From positions 248,001 through 312,000 of the forward strand of contig NZ_CP126994.1 of assembly GCF_030252425.1 (NCBI RefSeq): a DNA stretch of 64,000 bases. Direction: 5' to 3'. The position numbers and the translations under genes were made by a program. The notes beneath the pieces were generated by a model that worked only from the letters and a program-made list of their open reading frames with translations, was not told the origin of the DNA and made no database searches. This document shows positions 54,247 through 62,757 of the stretch, one piece after another. The DNA comes from Acidisoma sp. PAMC 29798 (lineage in GTDB: Bacteria; Pseudomonadota; Alphaproteobacteria; Acetobacterales; Acetobacteraceae). The first letter of the stretch is position 1. Each line of letters begins with the position of its first letter.

Positions 54247-55578
54247 ATGTCGCCGACACCGCAGATGCATCTTTGCGCATTCCTGTTCTCAACAGGGCAC
54301 CATGTGGCGAGTTGGCGCCATCCTGACGTGCCGCTGCAGAACGGAACCGACTTCCAGTATTGGAAGGATCTGGCGCAGCTCTGCGAGCGCGGTAAACTCG
54401 ATGCGTTGTTTCTCTATGACGGCGCGGCACTTCCGGCCATGGACCTTGAGCCGATGAGCCGCATGGACCGCGTGACCTTCTTCGATCCGATGACATTGCT
54501 TCCGGCGCTCGCGGTGGTGACTGACCGCATCGGCCTCGTCTCCACCAGCAGCACCACCTATGACCAGCCCTATTACGTGGCGCGACGCTACCTGTCGCTC
54601 GATCATCTCAGCGGCGGTCGCGCGGCCTGGAACATGGTGACGGGCGTGAACACAGCGGAAGCGCTCAACTTCGGCGCACCGTTGATGGCGCATGCCGATC
54701 GCTACGCGCGTGCGCGCGAATTCGCCGAAGTCGTGCGCGGCTTGTGGGACAGTTGGAGTGACGACGCCTTCGTTATGCAAAAGGACACGGGCCGCTTCTT
54801 CGACCCCGCCGGTGTCCAGATGCTCGATCATCAGGGTGCGCATTTTTCCGTGCGCAGCCCGATGTGCGTGCCGCGCTCGCCTCAGGGCCAGCCGGTCATG
54901 GTGCAAGCCGGCGGATCGGAGGCCGGGCGCGAACTCGCAGCCGAAACGGCCGACATGATCTATTCCGTGCAGGACGACCTGGAGGAGGCGAAGGCCTTCT
55001 ATGCGGATGTGAAGGGCCGCATGGCGACCTACGGCAGACACCCCGATTCCTTGAAGATCATGCCTGGCGTCTACACAATTGTTGGAAGCACGGTCCAGGA
55101 GGCGGAGGACAAATACGGCGCCCTCAATGAACTGGTCGATGGCGGCGTTGCCATGTCATTGCTCTCCTGGTGCATGGGCGGACACGATCTGAGCGGCTAC
55201 GATCCCGACGGGCCAGTGCCGCAGGACCTCACGACGAATGCAGGCACGACGCATCTAAAGCAGATGGCGTCAATCGCGCGGGCTCGCAATCTGACCTTGC
55301 GTCAACTCGGAACACACGTCGCGGCCGGCGGCTATGGTCATTGGTCTGTGCGCGGCACGCCGACGCAGGTCGCTGACCAGTTGGAGGAGCGATTTACCGG
55401 CAAGGCGGCGGACGGCTTCAACCTGATGCCTGCGACCTATCCGGGCGGCCTGGTCGATATCATCGACGGCGTGATACCGGAGTTGCAGCGACGCGGCTTG
55501 TTTCGCACCGAGTATACCGGTCGCACCTTGCGCGATCATCTCGGCCTCGCGGTCCCGAAACGGCAGGTGCGGGCATAA
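54247..55578 (+). CDS. LLM-class flavin-dependent monooxygenase (NtaA/SnaA/DszA type), first copy
   Basis: 443 residues. TIM-barrel features of the FMNH2-dependent group: LSLDHLSGGRAAWNMVTG (about 120-137), LWDSWSDDAFV, VPRSPQGQPVMVQAGGS and the C-terminal PELQRRGLFRTEY. Relatives oxidise nitrilotriacetate, EDTA, pristinamycin or dibenzothiophene sulfone, often with C-N or C-S cleavage. A separate NADH:FMN reductase is required and none is seen here. Last gene of operon B, so it could open a hydroxylated pyrimidine ring, by analogy with RutA, which is only a distant relative. Confidence 0.9.
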   Translation: MSPTPQMHLCAFLFSTGHHVASWRHPDVPLQNGTDFQYWKDLAQLCERGKLDALFLYDGAALPAMDLEPMSRMDRVTFFDPMTLLPALAVVTDRIGLVSTSSTTYDQPYYVARRYLSLDHLSGGRAAWNMVTGVNTAEALNFGAPLMAHADRYARAREFAEVVRGLWDSWSDDAFVMQKDTGRFFDPAGVQMLDHQGAHFSVRSPMCVPRSPQGQPVMVQAGGSEAGRELAAETADMIYSVQDDLEEAKAFYADVKGRMATYGRHPDSLKIMPGVYTIVGSTVQEAEDKYGALNELVDGGVAMSLLSWCMGGHDLSGYDPDGPVPQDLTTNAGTTHLKQMASIARARNLTLRQLGTHVAAGGYGHWSVRGTPTQVADQLEERFTGKAADGFNLMPATYPGGLVDIIDGVIPELQRRGLFRTEYTGRTLRDHLGLAVPKRQVRA

Positions 55579-55620
55579 CGGTGTTCGCCTGCTACGCCTG
55601 AACTCTTATGCAACGGCCTA

Positions 55621-55639
55621 TGCGCGAGATGATCGCGCA
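55621..55639. terminator. Small hairpin between convergent operons B and C
   Basis: Seven-base stem TGCGCGA/TCGCGCA around a 5-base loop, in the 71-bp gap between the monooxygenase and amidase stop codons. No U-run; could act in both directions. Confidence 0.4.
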
Positions 55640-55649
55640 AAGCGCAGGC

Positions 55650-57047
55650 TCATAGCGACACGATCGGATAGGCGATGTCGAAACCGCGCGCTGCTTCAAG
55701 CAACCGCATCACCTGCAGCACGCCGGCATCGTCGAAGCGCTGACCGGCGATTTGCACGCTGACCGGGCAGCCACCGTGGCGAGCGGCGAGAACAGGCACG
55801 GTGCCCGCGGGCCAGCCAAGCTGATTGAACCAGCAGGCGAAACCCATATGCCCCATTGGGCCCCCCGCCTTCGACGGGCGGATATCGGTGGCGGCGAAGG
55901 CGCGCATCGGAAGCGCGGGCGACAGGATGTAATCGAAGGGAGCGAGTTGCTGGCGGACAGCCTCCGTGCCGAGGGCCAGCCTCTTGCCTACCTGTGCTGC
56001 GAAAAGCGCCGATTGCTGAAGCGTTTGATCCATCATGGCGCCGATCTCAGGCAGAATGCGTTCCCTGGCGGCGCTATCGGCGGCATAGAAATCGGCTATG
56101 CCCTTATAGACCATGAACCAGTAGATCGCGTCATAGTCTGCAGTTTTAGCTGCGAGATCGTCGATGTCCGTGATCGCGGCCCCTAAATCCGCGAGGCGAC
56201 TCGCTTGCAGATCCACGGCCGCAGCTGTGTCGTCATCGACAGTGTCGCCAAAACTGAGTGCCCGGAGGACGCCGACCGTCTTGCCTGAAAGAGACGTAAA
56301 GTGAGCACCCGGCATGTAGCGACCGTCCAGCGCGACGTGATCGGCGGCGTCCGTCTGGCCGAGGACGCGCAAAGCCTGCTCGACATCATCGACACTTTTG
56401 GCCATCGGACCGGCGCTACGATAATTGCCCGCAGGGTCATAGGCGATCCGCCCTTGCGTCGGTTTGATCGAGGCAAGACCGCTCAACGCGGCCGGCAGGC
56501 GCACGGATCCAACCATATCGGTGCCGACGGCGATGGGGGCGACGCCCGCCGTGACAGACGGTCCGGCCCCTGCGCTTGATCCACCCGGATTCGTGTCCAG
56601 GTCCCAGGCGTTGCGAATAATGCCGTGTTGCGAACTGACGCCCGACATGATCAGCGCATAATCCGGCATCGTCGTTTTCGCGATAACGATCATGCCCTCG
56701 TCCCGTGCGCGCCGCACCGGCGCCGCGTCAATTGTAGAGACCACGCCGGCATTCACGGCGGTGCCGAGCCAACGCGGCAGACCTATAACGTGAAAACTGT
56801 CCTTGAAGGTGATCGGCACGCCGTCGAGCGGCCCGAGCGGCGCGTGGGCGCGCCAGCGCGCCGCACTCAAGGCCGCATCGGCCCGGGCACGGTCGGCATC
56901 CAGACTCGCGATCGCATTCAGCCGCTCGCTGACCCAAGCCGCCGCCGCCAAGGATGCATCGACAACCTCCACGGGGCTGATATCCCCGTGCGCGAAGCCA
57001 GCACTCATCTCTGTTGCGGTCATCGCGAGCATGTCGCGCTTGGTCAT
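55650..57047 (-). CDS. Amidase (amidase-signature family)
   Basis: 465 residues from the ATG at 57047. Ser-cisSer-Lys triad: Lys in VPITFKDSFHV (about 80), cis-Ser in NPGGSSAGAG (about 157) and nucleophile Ser in GTDMVGSVRLPA (about 181). The family hydrolyses amides, carbamates and ureides. Third gene of operon C, 13 bp after the rhodanese gene. The target is unknown; an amide released after ring opening is a reasonable guess. Confidence 0.9.
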   Translation of the reverse strand: MTKRDMLAMTATEMSAGFAHGDISPVEVVDASLAAAAWVSERLNAIASLDADRARADAALSAARWRAHAPLGPLDGVPITFKDSFHVIGLPRWLGTAVNAGVVSTIDAAPVRRARDEGMIVIAKTTMPDYALIMSGVSSQHGIIRNAWDLDTNPGGSSAGAGPSVTAGVAPIAVGTDMVGSVRLPAALSGLASIKPTQGRIAYDPAGNYRSAGPMAKSVDDVEQALRVLGQTDAADHVALDGRYMPGAHFTSLSGKTVGVLRALSFGDTVDDDTAAAVDLQASRLADLGAAITDIDDLAAKTADYDAIYWFMVYKGIADFYAADSAARERILPEIGAMMDQTLQQSALFAAQVGKRLALGTEAVRQQLAPFDYILSPALPMRAFAATDIRPSKAGGPMGHMGFACWFNQLGWPAGTVPVLAARHGGCPVSVQIAGQRFDDAGVLQVMRLLEAARGFDIAYPIVSL

Positions 57048-57060
57048 GATGGTGTCATTC

Positions 57061-57930
57061 CTACTCGCCCGTCGCCATCGGCAAGGTTGCGTCGGCACGC
57101 CACTCATTGAGTGACCCGTCAAAGATCGTCATGCCCTCAAAGCCTGCGGCCGTGAGAACCAGGGCGAGGCCCGCCGCATTGATGCCGCCGCCGCAATAGA
57201 GGATCGGCCGGGATTTGTCCGCGCAACCGAGTGCGCGCCAGGCGTCGCGGCCCTTGGCCGCGTCCACGCAGCCCTCCGCGTCTAGCAGATCCGAATAGGG
57301 CAGATTGACGCTGCCCGGAATATGCCCGGCGCGCGTACCGTCACTTGCCTGGCCCAGGAACTCAACCCGGCGCGTCGCACAAACCAGCGGGTCGCCGCTG
57401 GCCTGCGATGCCAAGGCAATCCCGCGAACTTCGGACAGATCGACGAAGAATCCGTCTTGAGTATCCGCCACGAAATCCCCTTCCAGCCAGGACATTGTGG
57501 CGCCGCCCGTCTCCAGCGGTCGGCCGCTGCGTGTCCAGGCGTTCAGGCCACCATCCAGCACATAGACCGATTGGCACCCGAAAGACCGGAGCACCCACCA
57601 GACGCGGGCGGCCCAAGCACCGCTCAACCCATCATAAACGACGACGATCGTGTCACGGTGTATGCCCAGGCTGCGCGCCGCCGCCTGCAATTGGCCGGGT
57701 GAGGGACGGGTAAACAGGAACGGTGCGTCAGGGTCTGAGAAGCCGTCGAACAGATCGGCGAATCGCGCACCGGGAATATGGCCGGCCTCATAAAGGCTTT
57801 GCCCTTTCTGAAATGTCGTCTTGCCGATGGCATCGATACCGCGGTCGATCGTGGCATCCAGCACCACGATCCCCCCGGTTTGCGCGGCCAGCCAATCGGC
57901 GGTGACGAGCGGTGATCGCACAACTCTCAT
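57061..57930 (-). CDS. Two-domain sulfurtransferase (rhodanese, SseA-like)
   Basis: 289 residues from the ATG at 57930. Inactive N-terminal rhodanese domain (YEAGHIPGARF, VVVYDGLSGAWAARVWW), C-terminal catalytic domain with AGHIPGSVNLP and active-site Cys in ILYCGGGINAAGLAL (about 241). The loop CGGGIN differs from the CGSGVTA of 3-mercaptopyruvate sulfurtransferases, so the donor is uncertain. Its start overlaps the stop of a DszA-like monooxygenase gene by four bases, suggesting handling of sulfur freed from a substrate. Confidence 0.88.
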   Translation of the reverse strand: MRVVRSPLVTADWLAAQTGGIVVLDATIDRGIDAIGKTTFQKGQSLYEAGHIPGARFADLFDGFSDPDAPFLFTRPSPGQLQAAARSLGIHRDTIVVVYDGLSGAWAARVWWVLRSFGCQSVYVLDGGLNAWTRSGRPLETGGATMSWLEGDFVADTQDGFFVDLSEVRGIALASQASGDPLVCATRRVEFLGQASDGTRAGHIPGSVNLPYSDLLDAEGCVDAAKGRDAWRALGCADKSRPILYCGGGINAAGLALVLTAAGFEGMTIFDGSLNEWRADATLPMATGE

Positions 57931-59285
57931 GATCCCACCGCCATCTTGCGCACGCGGTGGCGCCACTCACCGCGCTCAGGACGTTTGATGCCGAGATTTT
58001 CGCGCGTCGTGCGACCCTCATACGACGTACGGAACAGCCCGCGCCGCTGCAATTCCGGCACCACCTCGCGGGCAAAATCCTCGAAGGCGGCGGGCACATG
58101 CGTCGCCTGAATCATGAAACCATCGGCGGCGCCCTGGTCCATCCAACGCTCCATATTGTCAGCGATGTCGCGCGCCGAGCCGATCATGCTGCCTTCCGTG
58201 CGTGCGCCATACCATTTGCCGATGTCGCGAATGCTGAGCTTTTCGCGTTCGGCAAATTCGACGACTTCGCGGTAGTGGCCTTCGACGCCGACGACGTCCA
58301 AGGGCGGCAGCGGTCCATCAAGGTCGTATTGCGTCAGATCGACGTTGACGTGATAGGCGAGACGCGAAAGCCCGGCTTCGTAATCCACGAGATCGGCGAA
58401 GGCCTCATGCTTGGCCATGGCATCGCGGTAATCGCGCCCGACGACGGTCGTGGCGGCGGGCAGGATCTTTACCTGATCTGGGTCGCGGCCGTGCGCGGCC
58501 ACCCGTGTCTTCATATCGGCGTAGAAATCGATCGCGGAGGCGAGCGATTCATGGCTGCAGAAGATGAGATCGGCCCAGCGCGCCGCAAAATCCCGCCCTG
58601 TGGGTGAAGCACCGGCCTGGATGATCAGCGGATAGCCTTGCGGCGAGCGCGGCACACTGAGCGGCCCCTGCACGCTAAGATACTGGCCTTTGAAATCGAC
58701 CGCCTCCACGTCTTCGGGGCGGCCGAAGATGCCGCTCTCCTTATCGGCGATGATCGCGTCGTCGGACCAGCTATCCCAAAGCCGTGTCGTGGCCTCCAGA
58801 AACTCTTCCGCGCGGGCGTAGCGCGTGGTTCGATCGGGCAGCTTTTCCTGGCCGAAATTCTGCGCCTCCGCATCCTGGAAGCTGGTCACGACGTTCCATC
58901 CCGCCCGGCCGCCGGTTAGATGATCGAGCGTCGCGAAAGCGCGTGCGAGATGATACGGCTCCTGATAGCCCGTGGAGATGGTCGCGGCCACGCCCAAATG
59001 CGTCGTCGCCTCCGCCATCAGCGAAAGCACCGGCATCGGGTCGAGACGCGGCGTGCCCGAGCCGAATTTCACCGCGGGTGCAAAGGAGCCGCCGAGGCTG
59101 CGCGGAACGGAGAGCGCATCCGGGATGAAGGCGAGTTCGAAGCAGGCGGCTTCCAGAACGCGCGCGATATGTTTGTAATGCGCCGCCGTCAGCATCCCGG
59201 GACTCGCATCCGCGTGGCGCCAGCCGACCGCGCCCTGCGGGCCCGCATTCATGAAGGCCGCAAGGCGCATCATCTTCTTTGCCAT
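57927..59285 (-). CDS. LLM-class flavin-dependent monooxygenase (NtaA/SnaA/DszA type), second copy
   Basis: 452 residues from the ATG at 59285; upstream in-frame codons to 59396 are not convincing. Shares with the first copy the blocks LDHLTGGRAGWNVVTSF, LWDSWSDDAII, VPRSPQGYPLIIQAGAS and PELQRRGLFRTSY, so the two are paralogues. Closer by eye to DszA/SnaA-type enzymes, which act on sulfur heterocycles among other substrates. Head of operon C with rhodanese and amidase. Flavin reductase absent here. Confidence 0.9.
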   Translation of the reverse strand: MAKKMMRLAAFMNAGPQGAVGWRHADASPGMLTAAHYKHIARVLEAACFELAFIPDALSVPRSLGGSFAPAVKFGSGTPRLDPMPVLSLMAEATTHLGVAATISTGYQEPYHLARAFATLDHLTGGRAGWNVVTSFQDAEAQNFGQEKLPDRTTRYARAEEFLEATTRLWDSWSDDAIIADKESGIFGRPEDVEAVDFKGQYLSVQGPLSVPRSPQGYPLIIQAGASPTGRDFAARWADLIFCSHESLASAIDFYADMKTRVAAHGRDPDQVKILPAATTVVGRDYRDAMAKHEAFADLVDYEAGLSRLAYHVNVDLTQYDLDGPLPPLDVVGVEGHYREVVEFAEREKLSIRDIGKWYGARTEGSMIGSARDIADNMERWMDQGAADGFMIQATHVPAAFEDFAREVVPELQRRGLFRTSYEGRTTRENLGIKRPERGEWRHRVRKMAVGS

Positions 59286-59415
59286 ATAACTCTTTCCGTC
59301 AATCGTCGGTCCTGACGCCTGGTGCCGGCCCGCCTCGGGTTGAACAGGCAAAGTCGCGCCGCTGCGGACAGGACATCGTCCCGCCCGCGCAAGCATCGTC
59401 GCCGTAAACGGCTAG

Positions 59416-60210
59416 TTATTCGGCAGGATCGAGAAGCGAGAGTTCATCGACCAGAGCCGCACCGAAAGACGCTGTGCCCTTCGTCATGGCACCGGCCCGT
59501 TCGGCGGCCACTGCGTAGATGGCATGGGCCGCGCATGTCGCCGCCAGAGGTGACGACCCCGCCGCCAGCATCGCGGCGATCAGCGCGCCGAGGCTGCAAC
59601 CCGCGCCCGTGACCTTCGTCAGCCGGACATCGCCGCCCGGAACGGAAAAGACCTCGACGCCATCGGTGATATAGTCAATTGGGCCACTCACCGCGACAAT
59701 GGACTTGGTGGTCGTCGCCAGCGACTTGATGAAGTCGATGGCCTCGGCCGCATTGGCCGTTGTCTCGACGCCTTTGCCGCCGGCGCCGCCGCCTGAAAGG
59801 GCGATCAGCTCACTGGCATTGCCGCGAATGACCGTTGGGTGGAAGGCGAGCAACGCGTGGACGACATCGTCATAGGCAGTCGCCCCGGCCCCCACGGCCA
59901 CGGGATCGAGCACCCAGGGCGTTCCGGCCGCATTGGCGGATCGCGCGGCCTCAAGCAAGGTTTCGGGGCTGCTGCTCATCAGGGCGGCGGTGTTGATCCA
60001 CATCGCCCCAGCGCCAGCGGCAAAGGCTGTCGGCCAACCGGGTGCGGCGCCGATGGCAGGTCCGGCGCCGACGGCGAGCAGGACATTCGCACTCAGATTA
60101 GCCGCGACATAATTCGTCAGGCCGTAGACGAAGGGCCCCGCTTTCTTCAGTGCCGCCAGTTCTTGCCGAACACTCTGATCCGCCCAGGTTACGTCACGCA
60201 CCCACATCAT
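59416..60210 (-). CDS. thiM: Hydroxyethylthiazole kinase
   Basis: 264 residues; phosphorylates 4-methyl-5-(2-hydroxyethyl)thiazole for thiamine salvage. ThiM motifs: VYGLTNYVAANLSANVLLAV near residue 29, VLDPVAVGAG (about 100), GNASELIAL (about 130) and KVTGAGCSLGALIAA with the conserved Cys (about 206). Start: GGAG directly abuts the ATGATG at 60210, which leaves too little space; a GTG four codons in (60201) has nine bases and may be the true start. No TPP riboswitch is visible upstream. Solitary gene, not next to thiD/thiE. Confidence 0.92.
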   Translation of the reverse strand: MMWVRDVTWADQSVRQELAALKKAGPFVYGLTNYVAANLSANVLLAVGAGPAIGAAPGWPTAFAAGAGAMWINTAALMSSSPETLLEAARSANAAGTPWVLDPVAVGAGATAYDDVVHALLAFHPTVIRGNASELIALSGGGAGGKGVETTANAAEAIDFIKSLATTTKSIVAVSGPIDYITDGVEVFSVPGGDVRLTKVTGAGCSLGALIAAMLAAGSSPLAATCAAHAIYAVAAERAGAMTKGTASFGAALVDELSLLDPAE

Positions 60211-60435
60211 CTCCTACGAAATCGCTCGTTATTTCACGCGCGCGGCTGCGAGCCTCGCTGTCGCGCACCAGTGCAGAAGACTTATCATCTCAGCCCGTTG
60301 ATAGCTATTGTGTGTCTCATAGGGCCGGCGCGTTTTTGATGGTTGATCAAAGTCCGGAGATGCCTTCGTATGGCGCTCACTCGCCTGTCACCAAGACCGG
60401 GCGCACACGGGATCTGAACAGGAACCACAGGCAGT

Positions 60436-60861
60436 ATGGTGGACGACACGAGTATTCGGGCGGGTCAATGCCATTGCGGTGCGGTGCATTTGGAGGTGAC
60501 GCTCAGCGACGGCTTCAATACGATCCGCCGCTGCACCTGCTCGTACTGCTGCATGCGCGGTGCCGTCGTTGTCATGGCGGAAATGGGTGCGGTCAGGATC
60601 GTGCAGGGCGAGGATGCGTTGACAAGCTACCGCTTCCATACCGGATCGGCGCTGCATTTCTTCTGTTCTCACTGCGGCATATACACGCACCATCAACGAC
60701 GCTCTGACCAGAGTCTCTATGCCGTCAACGTAGCCTGCCTGGACGGGGTAAGCCCATTCGACTTTCCAGAAGTGCCTGTCATGGACGGGGTCAATCATAC
60801 GAATGATACCGGCAGGCCAACGCGCCGCGCAGGTACCCTTCGCTTCATCCCAGCTGATTAA
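60436..60861 (+). CDS. GFA-domain zinc protein (Gfa/CENP-V family)
   Basis: 141 residues. Zinc cysteines in GQCHCGAVHLEV (about 12-15), RRCTCSYCCMRG (about 33-39) and FFCSHCGIYTHH (about 77-80), the layout of the glutathione-dependent formaldehyde-activating fold. The family is heterogeneous and many members have no known activity; formaldehyde handling cannot be claimed from the sequence. Divergent from thiM (225-bp gap) and convergent with the NCS1 permease. Confidence 0.88.
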   Translation: MVDDTSIRAGQCHCGAVHLEVTLSDGFNTIRRCTCSYCCMRGAVVVMAEMGAVRIVQGEDALTSYRFHTGSALHFFCSHCGIYTHHQRRSDQSLYAVNVACLDGVSPFDFPEVPVMDGVNHTNDTGRPTRRAGTLRFIPAD

Positions 60862-60901
60862 CGATCGCTACTGCCGCTCGCGCCGCCTGACTCCATCGGT
60901 G

Positions 60902-60933
60902 GACGAGACAATGCCTGCAGGCATTGTCTCGTC
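60902..60933. repeat. Perfect 32-bp palindrome between convergent genes
   Basis: 16-base arms with no spacer, centred on CTGCAG between 60917 and 60918. It lies 40 bp after the GFA-gene stop and 28 bp before the NCS1 stop. As RNA it folds into a hairpin in either direction, so a bidirectional terminator is the simplest reading; a dimeric protein site is the alternative. Confidence 0.7.
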
Positions 60934-60961
60934 TCGACAGCAGTGGGCTGATCTTCCGACT

Positions 60962-62440
60962 TTAGTCGCCGGCGTGCAAGGCGGCCGGTGACCTTTGGCT
61001 CGACGACAATGCAACATAGACGAGAGCGCCGGCGGTGGCGCCGATCAGCCAACCCCAGTCACCCACATTGAAGATGACCTTGTAGGCACCAAGCAGCGCC
61101 AAGCCGATCGAAAGCGCGCCAGCCAGGGCCAGTGAGAGGACCGCGCGCAGGTTCCAGCCGCCGTCGTAGTGGAAGTCGCCATTCTCCGACATCGTGTAGA
61201 GATCCGCCACCTTAATGTTTTGGCGCTTCACGAGATAGTAGTCCGCCACGATGATGCCGAACATGGGCCCGAGGACAGCGCCGAAGATGCTGACGAACAG
61301 GGTGATGGCCGATGGGCTCGCAACAAAGAGCCAAGGGCAAACCAAGACGGATAGAATGGAGGTGATCAACCCGCCACGGCGGAAGTCGATCTTTTCCGGA
61401 TAGAGGTTGGCGATGTCATAGGCAGGCGACACGAAATTGGCGACGATGTTGATGCCCATCGTGGCGACGATGAAGGTGATGGAGCCGACGATGACGATGA
61501 TGGGATTGCCGATCTTCTGCACGATCAGGACAGGGTCCATAATCGCCGCTCCAAAAACCTTGAGCGTCCCGGCCGTCACGATGACGGTAATGATCGAGAA
61601 AACAAGGAAGTTGACCGGCAGGCCAAGAAAGTTCCCCTTCTTCATGGTCGCCTCGTCCTTGCCGAAGCGGGCAAAATCGCCAAAGTTCAAAAGCAAGGCG
61701 GCGAAATACGCGACGATGAGCATCGCGGCGTTCGCCATGACACCGATGGTGGCACCGGTCGAGGCGGCTGGCGGGCTGAGTTGCAGAGCCAGGCTCGAGA
61801 ATCCGGTTTTCGATAGCATCCAGATCGCCAGTGCGAACATGACGACGTAAACGACGGGGCCACAAAAATCGATGAATTTGCGAATCCGCTCCATGCCGCT
61901 CAGGAAGATGAGAAGTTGGAAGATCCACATGAAGAGGAAGCTGAACCAGCCGAGGGTCGACAAGCCGAGGACATTATTATGCGTCAACCCGACCGAGGAG
62001 GGCAGCAGGGTAATGACGAGAACCTCCACCGCCTTCGATGCGAAGTAGGTCTGAACACCATACCAGACGATGCCGACGATCCCGCGGACGACGGCCGCGA
62101 GATTTGCGCCCATCACTCCGAAGGAAATACGGGCGACGACGGGATAGGGGATGCCATATTTCAAGGATGGCCGGCCTATCAGGTTCATCAGGAAGTAAAC
62201 GGCCAGGATGCCGACGAGCATGGAGATAAGAACCTGCCACCCCGTCAGGCCGAGAAAGAACAGGCTCGCCGCGAAGGTATATCCGCCGACGGAATGCACG
62301 TCCGACATCCACATGGCGAAGAGACTGAACACACCCCACGTCCGCCCCTCCGGCGCGGTGGGAGACAGATCGTGATTGTAGAGCTGGGGATGAGCCCCGG
62401 TTATAACGAGCGTCGTGACGTGGTCGCTATTGGATGACAT
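60962..62440 (-). CDS. NCS1-family nucleobase/allantoin/thiamine-type permease
   Basis: 492 residues, about twelve membrane segments. The N-terminus LYNHDLSPTAPEGRTWGVFS and MWMSDVHSVGGYTFAASLF are characteristic of the nucleobase:cation symporter-1 family (uracil, cytosine, allantoin, hydantoin, pyridoxine or thiamine). GANLAAVVRGIVGIVWYGVQ is also typical. Specificity cannot be read from sequence. A palindrome overlapping its promoter and a RutR-like regulator gene upstream suggest regulated uptake of a pyrimidine-like compound. Confidence 0.92.
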   Translation of the reverse strand: MSSNSDHVTTLVITGAHPQLYNHDLSPTAPEGRTWGVFSLFAMWMSDVHSVGGYTFAASLFFLGLTGWQVLISMLVGILAVYFLMNLIGRPSLKYGIPYPVVARISFGVMGANLAAVVRGIVGIVWYGVQTYFASKAVEVLVITLLPSSVGLTHNNVLGLSTLGWFSFLFMWIFQLLIFLSGMERIRKFIDFCGPVVYVVMFALAIWMLSKTGFSSLALQLSPPAASTGATIGVMANAAMLIVAYFAALLLNFGDFARFGKDEATMKKGNFLGLPVNFLVFSIITVIVTAGTLKVFGAAIMDPVLIVQKIGNPIIVIVGSITFIVATMGINIVANFVSPAYDIANLYPEKIDFRRGGLITSILSVLVCPWLFVASPSAITLFVSIFGAVLGPMFGIIVADYYLVKRQNIKVADLYTMSENGDFHYDGGWNLRAVLSLALAGALSIGLALLGAYKVIFNVGDWGWLIGATAGALVYVALSSSQRSPAALHAGD

Positions 62441-62757
62441 GTCTATCCCGTCTCAAATGTCACTGGTCGCCGCGCCGCGACAGCCTGTTGAGGGCAAATT
62501 CGGCCGGGCGTTGCCAGACAGCGTGCCCGGCTGCTGGTGCCGCGCACCATGCGAGGCGATCGTTACTGAGCAAGTGGCGTGCCAATTTATAACGATCGGT
62601 AAAACTATTTTACAGATCGGCGTTGGCGACTGCGGCAAACTCCCATCGCGCCATTCACCCCGTCGCAATGCCAAATAAAGAGGCATTCTCAGTCTAGAAA
62701 CAGGTCGGTGGTCAAAAATAGGGCATTGTATTAAGCGTGTTGTGCTTCAGCACTCTT
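62441..62757. other. 317-bp region between regulator and permease genes
   Basis: No gene supported. It holds the permease promoter and a 27-bp palindrome (62593-62619). The rest shows no recognisable element. No thiamine-pyrophosphate riboswitch consensus is present on the minus strand. Confidence 0.5.
62586..62619 (-). promoter_or_regulatory. NCS1 permease promoter with palindromic operator
   Basis: Arms CGATCGGTAAAA (62593-62604) and TTTTACAGATCG (62608-62619) are inverted with one mismatch around CTA. On the minus strand a TATAAA -10 (62586-62591) lies 17 bp from a weak TGTAAA -35 inside the palindrome. A dimeric TetR-type repressor, most simply the adjacent one, could bind here. It does not match the E. 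coli RutR box. Confidence 0.55.

Noticed and set aside
54247-59285. Flavin monooxygenases as direct RutA orthologues
   Set aside because: Both carry NtaA/SnaA/DszA-type blocks (VPRSPQG, PELQRRGLFRT) which differ from RutA; only the ring-opening analogy is kept.
60211-60435. Possible TPP riboswitch before thiM (a CTGAGA-like stretch on the minus strand)
   Set aside because: The accompanying ACCC and CTGATCxGGxTAATxCC elements of the THI box are absent. None was found before the other thiamine-related genes either.
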